Positions 24,601 through 37,143 of a stretch of DNA of 64,000 nucleotides are shown one piece after another; position 1 is the stretch's first letter; every line of letters starts with the position of its first letter. The notes beneath the pieces were generated by a model. It saw only the letters and a list, made by a program, of their open reading frames with translations. It searched no databases and was not told the origin of the DNA. The DNA is taken from NCBI GenBank assembly GCA_036346205.1, contig JARFJB010000106.1, forward strand, positions 1-64,000, written 5' to 3'. This stretch comes from Vesta saturnalis. Lineage: Eukaryota > Arthropoda > Insecta > Coleoptera > Lampyridae. The translations under genes and the position numbers were made by a program.

Positions 24601-25273
24601 GCAGGCGCTTCGGTTCTGTGAAACATTAGTAAAAACAAATAAGTTCCTCATTGTCAGTGACTCCCTTAGTTCAATTACAAGCTTACAAAATCCATACACA
24701 TGTAATGCGTTGATACAGAATATTATCTCAACCATCAAACATTTAACAGATTTAGGGCATATAATAGAAATCGCATGGGTTCCTAGCCACACTAACATAA
24801 TTGGAAATGAAAGAGCCGATAAATCTGCACGTCAAGCAGCTCAGGAACCCAACGATGAAAATATAGTGATTGAAAACCATATTAACTTTACAAGTTTCTT
24901 AAAAAATAAATTAAAACAAAAGTGGCAACTAAGTTGGACCAGCACAAACAACAAATTAAAAAACATACAGCCAAATGTTGAAAAATGGAAAGCACCACTA
25001 TACCTTTCTAGAAAAGAATACGGTGTACTACACAGAGTAAGAATTGGTCATACCTATCTAACCCACAAACACATAATTTCAAAGGAACCCCCTCCTATAT
25101 GTTCACAATGTAATGTACCCTTAACTATTGAACACATTATATGTCTTGTGAGACATACACATGTACGTAACATATTCTATATACAACAATTTGAAAGACA
25201 ACCTGAGAATCAAGAAAATATCCAGAACACAATACAGTTCCTTAAAACAATAGATATGTATAATAAAATATAA
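21644..25273 (+). pseudogene. ORF2 of copy A (EN-RT-RNase H), broken
   Basis: It starts at ATG MDSIIQWNCNG, 250 bp after ORF1. The APE-type endonuclease shows QETHLKPN (catalytic Glu), LGDFNAHN and SDHFPIV, but a frameshift at ~21,795 splits it. A linker with PWWNHTV follows. RT shows YRPISLTSC, LENGIPQGSTLS and the active site LYVDDLAI. A TAA at 24,386 precedes RNase H (YTDGSKTSTG, AAELYSIW, VSDSLSS, GNERAD; all four acidic residues present). The end is a CSQCNVPLTIEH motif and MYNKI-stop. At least four frameshifts or stops make it inactive. Confidence 0.85.
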
Positions 25274-25327
25274 TCACCGCACAATGTATGTATAAAGAAT
25301 CGCATTAATCGAAACTAATGAACAACA

Positions 25328-25354
25328 GCACTAAAGACCTAGCAGTCGACGTGC
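25328..25354 (+). ncRNA. 3'-terminal hairpin of copy A
   Basis: Outer stem GCAC/GTGC, inner stem GAC/GTC, apical loop CTAGCA, followed by ATAAACAT and the poly(A). Equivalent hairpins in B, C and E have different but paired stem bases. It probably marks the RNA for the element's own RT. Confidence 0.75.
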
Positions 25355-26169
25355 ATAAACATAAAAAAAAAAAAAAAAAATAATAATAATAATACCTAGG
25401 GGTTGGACTACCTACTAGGCGCGTCCCCAGGTGGCGGATAGGGGAAAGACCTTGCAAATGATCGTAAGTGATGCAAGGCCAACACCGAAATATGAGCTCG
25501 TGGCGCTAAACCGCCACTGTTAGCTCTAGAGAATAAGGTGTCGCGGACCAGTCCACGTGGGGCCTCGTATCTAACGAGGACAGGGATGGCAACCCTGCGT
25601 TCCCCTAGCTGGAAGTACACTTTTCTTATACTAGTCTTGAGTGGCTTCCCTTACTTTAACTCCTTCCTGTCGGAGCACCCTCGCTCCAACTCTTGTTCTC
25701 TTCAGGCTCTCAGCGAAAGCTTAGAGACCTCTTCCTTTTCTCTCTACTCTTCCCAGGACATGCGCCGTCAAAAGCGTATACGGGTGTGGCTAGCCCGGGA
25801 TGTCCTAGCTGGGGGTGGCTGAGCGCTAGCCGTCTCCTAACACCGCAACCGCGAACTGTACCTCAGCGACTCTAGCAGGGCGTGGCTAGGGAACGTCGTA
25901 CAGGTAGCGGTTGGTGGTCTTGGCTTTACCGCCCGGACTGCGAGGAAGGCAACCTCTATAAAAAATCCCCCAATCCCAAGTTCGTTTGGCAGTTTTAGGT
26001 GCTGACGGGATTGCGCGAGGGGAAGCCTGAGCGTGGCCAGGGGGATGCCTGGTCCCTAGCGTTGAAATGCTGTGGGGGAAAAGGCGCCCTCCACAGTATT
26101 AATGCCCTCTTGTAGTACACCGGCTCTGCTGCAAGTGACATTTTTTCCGTGTGGTCTCGTGGGAACTAT

Positions 26170-27471
26170 ATGGGGTCAAAAAACGTTAAAAATACTGAGT
26201 TGTCCAACTCCCAAATAATGGACGAAAGAGAAAACCCAACCTCTGATATGGGCGCTGAAGGTGGACAGCGTTATCAAAATACCGGAAATAAATTGGTTGA
26301 GCGGTTGACGTCGGGATACGTTCCACGGTTTCTGCTAATCAAAAGAAATGATTCAGAATCATTTGACAGAGTTAATCCATTCTCAAAATCGTTATATAGT
26401 ATAGTAGGTGAAGTCAATAATATTAGAAAACTTAACGCTGGCCTGTTAATAGATACAAAATCGAACAAACAATCAAGAATTCTATTGGAATTAAAGCAGT
26501 TTTGCGAACTTCCAGTTGACGTTGTCCCACATCCTTCTTTAAATATTGTAAAAGGCATTGTTAGTTGTAGAGACCTTCTAAATTGCCCCGTAGATGAAAT
26601 ATGTGAAAACCTTAAAGAACAAGACGTTATTGAGGTACGTCGAATTACTACAAGAAAGGATGATGAAATTGTTGATACCGCTAACCTATTGTTAACCTTC
26701 TGTAGACATAGTTTACCTAGTAAAATTAAAATCGCTTTTTATAGTCTTCCTGTAAGAATGTATGTTCCACCACCTCTACGTTGTTATAGATGCCAAAAAT
26801 TCGGACATTCTGCTACAAGATGCAAAAATGACCAAACATGTATTTGCGGTAAACCCTTACACCAAGGTGCACCTTGCGAGAAACCTATAAACTGTCCTAA
26901 TTGCAATGGGGACCACTCGGCCCGTTCTAGAGAGTGTCCCAAATATAAACTAGAACTCTCAATCCAAGAGGTGAAAACAAAACACAAATCCTCCTACTTT
27001 GAAGCACGACGTGAAGTTCTGAAAAATACTCCCATAGGGCCATCTTATGCAGCCGCTGCTAGTACCACCATAAAACAGGACTCAATTAAATCCACGTTAA
27101 GCGAACTGGTAACCTGCTTAGTACCTTTACTGGTTACAGAATTAAAAGACAGGCTTCCAAAAGAATATTTAAATAAATCTGTTCCCGAGAAACAAAACCA
27201 GTTTGAAACTGAAACTGAAACTACTGAAGAGACTGTTGAAAATCAGACACAGAATATGGACATAGACACCAGTGACAAAAGAAAACGACCAACCTCGGTA
27301 GCATCGTCCACTAACATTGAAAGCGATGAATTAGAAGAAGCTACAAAAAATGTTATGCAGAGAAGGAGAAAGGTAGGATGGCAAAAAGAAAGACCCCGCA
27401 AAATCGATTCAAAAAACCTTCCTAGCACATCAAAGAATCAACCTGTGATAAAAAGATTAAGCCAAAAATAA
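26170..27471 (+). CDS. ORF1 of copy B, intact nucleic-acid-binding protein
   Basis: It has 433 codons from the ATG after GTGGGAACTAT (the start context shared by all copies; an upstream in-frame extension to 26,149 is ignored). An acidic N-terminus is followed at ~50 by YVPRFLLIKRND and the conserved domain (SNKQSRILLELK, LNCPVDEICENL, VRRITTRKDDEIVDT). Three zinc-knuckle-like motifs follow: CYRCQKFGHSATRC (~205), a CICG...H...C motif (~222) and CPNCNGDHSARSREC (~243). The C-terminus has an acidic TETETTEETVE stretch and a basic RRRKVGWQKERPRK tail. It would bind the element's RNA and form cytoplasmic particles with ORF2. The only undamaged ORF1 in the window. 173 bp separate it from ORF2. 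Confidence 0.88.
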   Translation: MGSKNVKNTELSNSQIMDERENPTSDMGAEGGQRYQNTGNKLVERLTSGYVPRFLLIKRNDSESFDRVNPFSKSLYSIVGEVNNIRKLNAGLLIDTKSNKQSRILLELKQFCELPVDVVPHPSLNIVKGIVSCRDLLNCPVDEICENLKEQDVIEVRRITTRKDDEIVDTANLLLTFCRHSLPSKIKIAFYSLPVRMYVPPPLRCYRCQKFGHSATRCKNDQTCICGKPLHQGAPCEKPINCPNCNGDHSARSRECPKYKLELSIQEVKTKHKSSYFEARREVLKNTPIGPSYAAAASTTIKQDSIKSTLSELVTCLVPLLVTELKDRLPKEYLNKSVPEKQNQFETETETTEETVENQTQNMDIDTSDKRKRPTSVASSTNIESDELEEATKNVMQRRRKVGWQKERPRKIDSKNLPSTSKNQPVIKRLSQK

Positions 27472-27644
27472 TTGTTATACCCCTTATACAGGTATACACA
27501 TAATTTTATTTACTTGTTTATTTATTATATCTTTTCTATTTTAATTGTTTTGTCCCCAGATTATTTATTTTATATATCTTACGTTTTATATCTTTATATT
27601 TATTAGTGTATTTGTTACTTTATTGACATAAAAAAAATCCAGAA

Positions 27645-30600
27645 ATGACTTCCATAATACAATGGAATTGCAATGGGTGCAAAACGCATTACCCTGAAAT
27701 TCAATTAATGTCAGCAGAGTACAACCCATATTGTATTTGTGTACAAGAACCCCACCTCAAAAACGGAGACACATTTTCCCTGAAAGGGTACAAGTGTTTT
27801 AGGACGGATGACGAACTGCAGTTACGCGCAAAGGGAGGGGTTCTTACTCTAGTTAAAGAAAACATCCCTGCTACACCATTGAAAATTAAAAGCAGCTTAC
27901 AGGTGATAGCGATTACTATCGAATATCCAATAAAGTTCACCTTGTGCAACATTTATCTCCCACATTTCACGTGGACCAAACATGAATTACAAAATGTCGT
28001 AAAGCAACTACCAACACCTTATTTAATTATCGGTGACTTTAATTCCCATAGTACGCTGTGGGGCTCTGAGGAAAAAAATGGAAGCTTCAGAAAGCTGACT
28101 GGCCTTTGTTTCGCACGAACTTGAGAAATTTTGCTTTAGACCAAAATATAAATAAATCCGTGCACACATTTTCGGACACGATTATTAACGCCGCCACTGT
28201 AAGTGTCCCCAAATCTGGTGGCACGTTTCTAAGGACCCGTGTCCCATGGTGGAACGTCGAAATTAAAAAAGCCGTTCAAGAAAAAAACAAATCGTTCAAT
28301 AAATTTAAAAAGAACCCCACACAGAACAACATGGTGGAATTTAAACAGAAACGATCCATAGCCCGAAAACTGATACTTCAGGGTAAACGAGAATCGTGGG
28401 CAGAATTTGTGTCTACTATGGATACAACAACATCTCCAACTACTCTATGGAAAAAAATCAAATCGATCCAAAGGAAAGAAACAAATTCACCAACAATATT
28501 AAAAATAAACAACCAGATCTGTACACACAGAAGGATGTGGCCAATATACTTGCCGAGTCATTTCAAAGCATAAGCAGCTCATCCCACTATGACTCTGAAT
28601 TCATACGATTAAAGAATAAACAAGAATCGCCATTGGATAGCAATGAAACAGAAGAAGCAATATATAACTTGCCTATTCTTATAGATGAGCTAGAGGAAGC
28701 ATTAAGCAACTCACGTAGATCAACTCCAGGTCCGGATGACATACCATATGGGTTTCTAAAGGAATTGCCTGCATCATACAAAAAAAACCTATTAGACATA
28801 TATAACCAAATTTGGCAACAAAATGTATATCCAGAAGCTTGGAAAGAAGTTATCGTCGTCCCAATCCCGAAATCTGGAAAAAACAAAAATGATCCATCTA
28901 AATATCGCCCCATATCTTTAATGAGCTGTGTTGCCAAAACCTTAGAACGGATAATAAACACCCGCTTGATTTGGATTTTGGAATCAAATTAGTTACTCTG
29001 TAACAATCAAATGGGTTGTAGAAAATTTAGATCCACCACTGACAATTTGGCACAGATCGAACATCATATCCAAACAGCCTTTGCAAACCGTTCCCACGCG
29101 ATAGCAATCTTCTTTGATCTACAGAAAGCTTATGACGTTACATGGAGGTATGGGATACTACGACAGTTACATAAATGGGGAATAAAAGGTAACCTCTTTA
29201 ACTTCATTCAAAACTTTCTAAAAGAACGCAAATTCAGAGTAAGGGTTGGCACCGAGTTCTCGGATACCAAGACATTAGAAAACGGAATTCCGCAGGGATC
29301 AGTGTTAAGCGTTACGTTATTTGCCATAGCTGTAAACTCAATAACCGCAAAAATTACAAAAGAAATAAGAAGCTATTGGTATGTAGACGACCTTGCTATT
29401 ATATATTCATCGACTGATATAGACGAAACCGAACAGATCCTCCAACTGGCAGTTAATACCATAACACGTAGCGCGAGTGACATCGGATTTAGATTTTCTA
29501 CTGCGAAAACACGTTGTGTTCACTTTTGCCGCTTGAGGCACGAACACAGGGACCCTACTATCATGTTGTACGGAAACGTAATCAGCGTAGTGCCCGAAAT
29601 TAAATTTTTAGGGCTCACTATGGACAAAGCGTTAAGATGGAAGTCACACATAAGTAGCCTTAAAATGGAATGCAAAGATGCCACCAATATTATAAAGTGC
29701 CTCGCTAACACAAAATGGGGTGCAAATAAAGACGTAATGCTCAACCTGTATAAATCTCTAATCCTGTCTAAAATAGACTACGGCTGTGCGATTTATTCAT
29801 CCGCTCGCAAAACTACATTAAGTCCCCTCGACTCAATACACGCGAACTGTTTAAGGTTATCCCTGGGAGCGTTTCAAACTAGTCCACACCTATCTGTATA
29901 CTGTGAGACCGGATTACCACCTTTAAAATATAGACGCCAGCAGATTATAATGAAGTACAGCATTAAATTACAGGCAATACCGGATCACCGCAATTACGAG
30001 ATTTTTTACAACAAAGAGTCCTACCTGTGTTTCCGAGGCAGACCCACTATAACACGTCCTATCACTGCAAGACAAATAGAACTTTCTCAGAAATTAGACA
30101 TCAATATACCTCCTGTTTATAACCTTATGACAGTATCACCTAAAAATCAAACAATGCAGACGTTTAACAAAATTCTATTGAGTTGCGAAGATAAGATGGT
30201 AATATACACTGATGCATCTAAATGCAGACAAGGCGTTGGCAGTGCAATAGTAGTCAACGAAGAACGACACGCCTGGAAAATACACAACTGGTGCAGTATT
30301 GTAACCGCCGAGCTATACGCACTGTGGCAGGGATTAAGGTACTCGGAGTACAGCACACAAAAAAACATCATAATATGCTCTGATTCGCTAGTTGCCTTAA
30401 AAAAGATCCAAAAGAATTACTGCTTAGAACCATTGGTCACACAAATTCTAGCAACCATTCATAACATTAGCACTAGTGGAAAAAATATTATATTTGTTTG
30501 GGTACCTTCACACTCAGGAATCGAAGGAAATGAAATTGCAGATATTACGGCTAAAGACATAGCCAAAACCAGCGAAATTAGCAATATACCAATTAGCTAC

Positions 30601-30996
30601 AAAGACGCACAGCAAAGTGTCAACCGGATAATAACCAAACAATGGCAAGACGAGTGGCTAAAGACAGAGCACAAGTTAAAAAATTTTAAACAAAATATTC
30701 TCCCGACAAAACTTCCATCTAGTCTAACCCGTAAAGAATCAGTTGTTATCACGAGAATCAGAATTGGACACACTAGATTCTCTTCAGAACACTTGCTGCA
30801 AGGCCTCAGAACACCAGTTTGTACAGAATGCCGAAAAAAATTAACAGTGGAACATATAATCCTCCACTGTACAAAATACGCCAGACTAAGACGAGAACAT
30901 AAAATAAACTCAACAGTCCTATACAGCACAAAGGAAGACGACTTAAGAAATGTAATTATGTTTCTAAAACACTCTGGTATCTTTAACACGATATGA
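27645..30996 (+). pseudogene. ORF2 of copy B, endonuclease truncated
   Basis: It starts MTSIIQWNCNG. The endonuclease keeps CVQEPHLKNG (Glu) and IGDFNSHS, but jumps at ~28,090 straight to the post-EN linker (KADWPLF in another frame). About 110-120 residues are lost, including the AIDLS and SDH motifs seen in A, C, D and E. Frame changes occur there and near 28,500. RT is otherwise complete, with an in-frame TAG at 28,990 and active site YWYVDDLAI. RNase H is complete (YTDASKCRQG, TAELYALW, CSDSL, GNEIAD). The C-terminal motif CTECRKKLTVEHIILHC is intact. From 29,011 to 30,996 it is a single open frame of 661 codons. Confidence 0.87.
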
Positions 30997-31013
30997 TAGA
31001 ATATACGACGCAT

Positions 31014-31043
31014 GCAGCTAATGATCTCAGTAATCGATGCTGC
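31014..31043 (+). ncRNA. 3'-terminal hairpin of copy B
   Basis: Outer stem GCAGC/GCTGC, inner stem GAT/ATC, loop CTCAGTA, directly followed by poly(A). Both stems differ in sequence from copies A, C and E yet still pair. Confidence 0.78.
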
Positions 31044-31844
31044 AAAAAAAAAAAAAAATAATAATAATCCTAGGGGTTGAACTACCTACTAGGCACGTTC
31101 CCAGGTGGCAGATAGGGGAGTGACCTTGCAAATGATCGTATGTGATGCAAGGCCAACACCGAAATATGAGCTCGTGGCTGTAAATAGTCACTGCTAGCTC
31201 TAGAAAATACGGTGTCGCGGACCAGTTCACGTGGGGCCTCGTAACTAGCGAGAACAGGGATGGCAACCCTGCGTGCCCTTAGCTGGAAGTCCACTTTTCT
31301 TATACTAGTCTTGAGTGGCTTCCCTTACTTTAGTTCTTTTCTGTCGGAGCACCCTCGCTCAAACTTTTGCTTTCTTCAGGCTCCCAGCGAAAGCTGAGAG
31401 TCCCCTTCCTTTTCTTCTTACTCTTCCCAGGACATGCACCGTCAAAAGCGTATACGGGTGTGGCAAGCCCGGGATGTCCTTGCTGGGGACGGCTGAGCGC
31501 TAGCCGTCTCCTAATACCGCAACCGCGAACTGTACTTCAGAGACTCTAGCAGGGCGTGGCTAGGGAACGTCGTACAGCTAGCGGTCGGTGGTCTTGGCTT
31601 TACCGCCCGGGCTACGAGGAAGGTAACCTCTATAAAAAATCCCGCAATCCTAAGGTCGTTTGGCAGTTTTAGGTGCTGACGGGATTGCGCGAAGGGATGC
31701 CTGAGCGTGGCCAGGGGGAAGCCTGGTCCTTAGCGTTGAAACGCCTGTGGGGGCTTGGTGCCCCCCACAGTATTTAGCCTTGCCACGGTATAGGAGCTCT
31801 GCTGTGGTTGACCTTGTTTTTCTTCCTATTTGCGTGGGAACACT

Positions 31845-33068
31845 ATGAATTCTAAATCAAATTCCCAAGAATCGTCTCCCTCTTTAAACAGAGACAACTT
31901 TCTACTTTAGGAAAAAATGTAAAATTGGTCAGCGAGACGAGTTACCCTCGGTTCCTGTCCATTAGGTTGTTACCAGAAGGTAATTTTGATAGTCAGCCCT
32001 TTTTTAATTAGCAAGAGTATATATAGTATAGCGGGTGAAACTAAAAAGGTTAACAAGGTGAAGGATGGTCTATTGGTGGAAACCGTTTCAAAAAAGCAAA
32101 CGGAGACATTATTAAAAATGAAGAAGGTTGGTGAGTTAGATGCTGAGGTTACTCCTCATAAGTTTTTAAATCGTCGGAAAGGAATAATTTTTTGTCGGGA
32201 TCTATTAAATGCATCTCTCGAAGAAATCCATGAAGGCTTAAAGTCAGAAGGTGTAGTAGAGGTCAAAAGATTACAAAGTAGGAAGAATGGAACATTAGCA
32301 GATACTGCAATGTTAGTGCTAACATTTGAAAGGCACGAACTCCCTAAAGTCATCAAAGCGGCGATGTACAGTTTAAAGGTGCGCCCTTTCGTCCCCGAGC
32401 CCATGCCCTGCTTTAGATGTCAGCAGTTTGGACATACCTCGTCAAACTGTAAAAATAATCCTATTTGTATATGTGGCTATCAAGTACATGAAGGCACTGC
32501 TTGTATAGAGGAGCCTATATGTACCAATTGTAAGGAAAAGCATTCGTCTAGGTCTAAGGATTGCTCTGTTTATAAATCTGAAAAGAAAGTACAAGAAATC
32601 AGAGTAATACATAATGTAAGCTTCATTGAGGCCAAAGCTATAGTGCAATCATCTGTGGTTACACCATCTACTTCTTTTGCCCAAATTACGCAATCTAAAG
32701 ACAATAACAAGGAAGTAGTTACTGAAGTAGCGAAGATTATGCTGCCGGTATTACAAAGTACTATTCAAACCCAGATAAACAATTTAAAATCTACTCTGAA
32801 GGAGTACATACATGAAGTATTGTGCACCACTACAGATATCGGCAGTGAAATGGAAACCGAGAGCTTTTCTGAGGGCAGAAAGAGAACTGCTCCCGTTTCC
32901 CTAACTTCAGTTGGGGAAATAGATGAAACATTTATTGATCCTTGTCTTAGGAAACAGAAGAAGAAAAAGGTGGGATGGCCCAAGGGCGTTCCACGCAAGA
33001 AAAATGTTAGCGCTGAAAATGAAAAGATTGGAGGGCCTTCAGTTATTCTGTTGAATCCTAAAAAGTGA
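31845..33068 (+). pseudogene. ORF1 of copy C, N-terminus broken
   Basis: The ATG at 31,845 (after GTGGGAACACT) opens 21 codons to a TAG at 31,908. A second break near 31,985 shifts the YPRFLSIRLL segment out of the main frame. From ~31,986 to the TAA at 33,068 it is open: SPFLISKSIYS, LNRRKGIIFCRDLLN, then knuckles CFRCQQFGHTSSNC, a CICG...H...C motif and CTNCKEKHSSRSKDC. The C-terminus is basic (RKQKKKKVGWPKG). The role is as for ORF1-B. Confidence 0.8.
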
Positions 33069-33304
33069 TATAGAACCTGTGATATTTATGTGATAATTTG
33101 ATCTGTGATATTTTACCTTAACGTTTTATTGTTTTAGTATCTGTTTGTCTTGTCAATTTTTATCTAATTGTCTTTGTCTTTTTAGACATAGAGCTATATT
33201 TATTTATTTATTTATTTATTCATTTGTTATAGATTATCGTTGTCTTTGTCTCTTTACACATATAGCTATATTTATTTATTTATTTACTATAAATTCATTC
33301 CATT

Positions 33305-36300
33305 ATGGATAAAATAATCCAATTAAACATTAATGGATGTAAAAGTCACTTAGCCGAGTTAAATTTACTAATATGTAAGGAGAACCCTTTCTGCATTTGT
33401 CTACAGGAAACGAGATTCAAACCAAATGAAAATTTTGTGTTAAAAGGGTATAAGACCCACAGAAAAGATTTGGCTCCAGGACTACGGGCTCATGGTGGCA
33501 GTGCAATCTGTATAAGGAACGAGATATACCATACTGCAATAGCTATATCGACCACCTTACAAGCAATCGCTATCACTGTTAAGTGTCCGTTCCAGTTTAC
33601 CATTTGTAGTATATACCTTCCAGATCCTTTATGGACTAGATAGCAAATCATTGACCTTGTCAAACAATTACCCAGTCCATTTATGCTACTAGGAGACTTC
33701 AATGCTCATAACCGTATATGGGGCTCTTCACATTCAGATACACAGGGGCGAGCACTGGAAGAAATTATAGATGAGGTTAATCTGATCCTACTAAACACAG
33801 GGGAAGGCACATTTTTTAATGCACGAAGCAACAATTTTTCTGCAATAGATTTATCCCTCTGTTCTCCTGCCTTGGCGCCAAAAATGACCTGGAAGGTATT
33901 GCAACATGAAATATTTTCGGATCACGCTCCTATACAAATTACATTTCCAACACCTCGTCCATCAACCACATTATCTAAAAGATGGTTGATTAGAAAAGCC
34001 GACTGGAGCATGTTTAGGGACAATTTAGTACACTTCAATCCAAATATAGATGACGTTAACACATCAGTTAATGACGTCACCTCAAAAATTTTACATGCAT
34101 GTGAACTAAGTGTTCCTAGATCAAGTAGCAAACCACGAAAAAAGTGCGTTCCATGGTGGAACAATGAAATAAAGTGTGCTATTCGTGACCGAAAGAATGC
34201 TTTACGAATTTTTAAATCCGAGCCCTCGATAAATAACGCAATCATGTTTAAAAAATTAAGAGCCAAAGCAAGGAGAATCATAAAACTTGCAAAGCAACAG
34301 TCTTGGCAAACTTATGTGACAAGCATAACCAATCAAACCCTCAATTGTGAAGTGTGGCGTAAAATACGGTCAATGAATTCGATCACTCAAGCTTTCTCAA
34401 TCAATAATATAATTTCCAATGGGCAAGTTTTAGATAACCCACTGGATATTGCAGAGAATTTCGCCAGTCATTTTGAAGCTAATTTCTCTAATTCGGATGA
34501 TTTCTCTCACTTCGAAAGTGACTGCGTAGACGATTTATTGGAAGAACTCCCTTATAATCAACTCTTTTCAGTTTCAAAGTTAGAAAATGCAGTATCAAGA
34601 ACCAGACCCTCTGCTCCCGGTCCTGACTCTATTCACTACGAATTTATTAAACAATTGTCGATTGAAGGAAAACGTCACATATTAGCGATTTTTAACAAAG
34701 CATGGAAAGAGGGCCAATTTCCTGAAAAGTGGAAAAAGTCTATTATTATCCCGTGTTTGAAACTAAATAAAGACCCCTTACTTGTGGATAATTATAGACC
34801 TATTTCTCTGACGTCGTGTCTCTGCAAACTACTGGAAAAGATGGTTAATGCACGCTTAATGTGGATTTTAAAACGAAACTGCCTACTATCGAAGCATCAA
34901 ATGGGTGCCAGGCGTTCTAGGTCTACAGCTGACTGCTTAGTGTAACTCGAGTCAGACATTCTAAATTGTTTTGCAGCAAGACACCATATGTTCGCAATAT
35001 TCTTTGATGTTGAAAAGGCTTTTGACCGAACGAACAGGCACCAAATCCTTCTTGAACTGCAACGTATGAAAATTAAAGGACCGCTATTTCAGTTTATAAA
35101 AAACTTTTTGGCAAATAGAACATTTCGAGTACGCATTAACAATTGCCTATCCCAGGAGCGGGTACAGCCGAACGGAATTCCACAAGGCTCAACACTCAGT
35201 ATCACATTATTTTCAATCGTAATGAATAAGTTGGTAGAGTGCCTGTCCCAAGATATCGGTAAAACTTTATACGTTGATGACTTAGTCATATATAAGTCAC
35301 GTCCTATAACAGAGGACCTACTTCACCCTTTGCAATTCGAAATTAATCAACTGGTGAAAACGGCTAAAGAAATGGGTCTTACGTTATCTTCGAAAAAATC
35401 GCATGCAGTCCATTTTTGTCGACTAAGGTCCCAACACGACCATCCTAGGTTTAAAATTGAGGGTTATACCCTAGAAGTTAGGAATGAAGTACGTTTTTTA
35501 GGAGTCCTGTTTGATGAAAGACTGTATTGGAAAAAACACGTAGAACACTTGAACACGAGAATAAAGACGACAATTAACACCCTTAAATACCTAGCGCATA
35601 TATCGTGGGGTGCTAAGAAAGAAGCCCTTCTTAGAATATACCATTACTTAATCCTGTCAAAGCTCAGTTACGGTGGAATTGTTTTGTCGAGTGCCAGAAG
35701 GTCACACATTCTAAAGCTGAACAAGATTCACTGTGCAGGACTAAGGTTATGTAACGGAGCTTTCCGAACATCTAGACTAGACGACATTTGCTTCGAATCT
35801 AATACTATTCCCCTCCAATACATCCTTAATGCTGCTGTCCTCAATCATGCTCTGAGAACAAGCGGGCAACCAAATCATCCTAGCTATAATTCCTATATCA
35901 ATTGTCATGAGGTCGACCAATTTACTAATAGCAGGTCTGCCATGCGCCCAGCCGGAATAAGATCTATCGACATAAGCAAAGACATTGGACTGGTCTATCC
36001 ATTTCAAGTGTATTCCCATGATGCATGCGAAATACCGCCATGGCTAATTAGTATTCTGAGCATCCACATAGATAACTGTGTTCGCGATGAAACTGTTATA
36101 GAAGTAACCAAAAAATCATTTGCCAAAATGCTAGCTGAACACGATGGTTACACTGTAATATTCACAGATGGCTCTAAATGCCAAAGAGGAGTTGGAAGTG
36201 CTATTTACGTAAATAGTAAAGCGTATAGCTGGTCCATATCGAAATATGCGAGCGTGTTTACTGCTGAATCGTATGAAATACTGCAAGCGCTGTATTATTG

Positions 36301-36955
36301 TGATTTATGTAGAGCAAGTAAGTTTTTAATCTGTAGCGACTCTCTAAGTTCGTTGCGAGCACTAGAAAATACTTACTCAACAGACACTCTAATTAAAAAA
36401 ATACTGGCTAGTATTGCATGGTTAACAAAGTCAGATAAAAAGATATGTTTTGCTTGGTGTCCCTCTCACTGTGGAATAGAAGGAAACGAACATGCAGATG
36501 TTGCGACACGTGAGGCTGCACACAGTGCAGAAATTGACATATTTCAAGTTCGTCCTGAAGATGTGAAATTGACAATAAAAAAGAAAATTGTAAAGTACGC
36601 GTATGATAATTGGGTAAACAACTCTCCTTTTTCAAAAATAAAAACAGTCCCTACGATATGGAGATTTCCAGAAACAGTCACTCGAAGAGAGCAAGTAGCA
36701 ATAACACGATTACGCATAGGGCATACTAATCTTACCTCAACATATTTGCTTTTAAGAGAAGAAAACCCATTCTGCACTGAATATAATGAATTGCTTACTG
36801 TGCCCCATATATTAATAAAATGTAAACTTTACACTAGGCAGAGAATTCAAAATAGATTAGGTGACACTATAGAACAATGTTTAAATAATGACGAACGGAG
36901 CATCCACAACTTAATCAAGTTCTCAAATGAAACCAGTTTACTAAGAAAAATTTGA
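33305..36955 (+). pseudogene. ORF2 of copy C, full-length frame with two nonsense codons
   Basis: A single frame of 1,217 codons including the stop, from MDKIIQLNING to LLRKI. The only breaks are TAG at 33,641 (where A and E have Gln) and TAA at 34,943. EN (about 1-230): CLQETRFKPN, LLGDFNAHN, AIDLSLC, SDHAPIQI, so Glu, Asp and His are all present. RT (about 430-800): YRPISLTSC, PNGIPQGSTLS, active site LYVDDLVI at ~654. RNase H at ~950-1080: FTDGSKCQRG, TAESYEI, CSDSLSS, GNEHAD. The C-terminal metal motif is damaged (CTEY instead of CxxC). Two point changes separate it from a complete frame, so it is a fairly young copy. Confidence 0.9.
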
Positions 36956-37012
36956 ACTGATCAGCGCATTAAAGTTAAAATGTACGAATATATTTGCTAT
37001 ATACTGCTAAGC

Positions 37013-37039
37013 GTGCAAATGACCTAGTTGTCGAAGCAC
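37013..37039 (+). ncRNA. 3'-terminal hairpin of copy C
   Basis: Outer stem GTGC/GCAC, inner stem GAC/GTC, loop CTAGTT. The outer stem is the reverse order of copy A's GCAC/GTGC, a full covariation. Confidence 0.75.
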
Positions 37040-37143
37040 TCAACCAAAAAAAAAAAAAAATAATAATAATAATGAATGAATGAATGAATGAATGATTTAT
37101 TTTGAATGAATGATTTATTTTCAAAAAAAATACAGGTTGTTAT

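Larger units (their letters stand above)
19441..25394 (+). mobile_element. I-like non-LTR retrotransposon copy A
   Basis: Full-length, from the CCTAGGGG head to the A18 + (TAA)n tail. Order: ~780-bp structured 5' UTR, ORF1 (RNA-binding, CCHC), ORF2 (endonuclease, RT, RNase H, C-terminal Cys/His motif), short 3' UTR with hairpin, tail. RNase H plus a TAA-repeat tail fits the I clade, whose Drosophila I factor also ends in TAA repeats. Both ORFs are broken by frameshifts and stops. The next copy begins at the last base of the tail with no intervening DNA. Confidence 0.88.
25395..31068 (+). mobile_element. I-like non-LTR retrotransposon copy B
   Basis: It starts at CCTAGGGG directly after the tail of A and ends with A15 + (AAT)n at 31,044-31,068. 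The 5' UTR (25,395-26,169) is closely similar to that of A and keeps the three hairpins, with one C-C mismatch in the third (25,500-25,517). ORF1 is intact. ORF2 has lost part of the endonuclease and carries one stop in RT. Its better state than A suggests it inserted later, into A's tail. Confidence 0.88.
31069..37073 (+). mobile_element. I-like non-LTR retrotransposon copy C
   Basis: The head CCTAGGGG abuts the tail of B; the tail is A15 + (TAA)n (37,046-37,073). The 5' UTR (31,069-31,844) is of the A/B type; its third hairpin (31,174-31,191) keeps pairing by compensatory and G-U changes. ORF1 is damaged only near its N-terminus. ORF2 is one frame with two stop codons. Layout, RNase H and tail agree with A and B. 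Confidence 0.88.
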
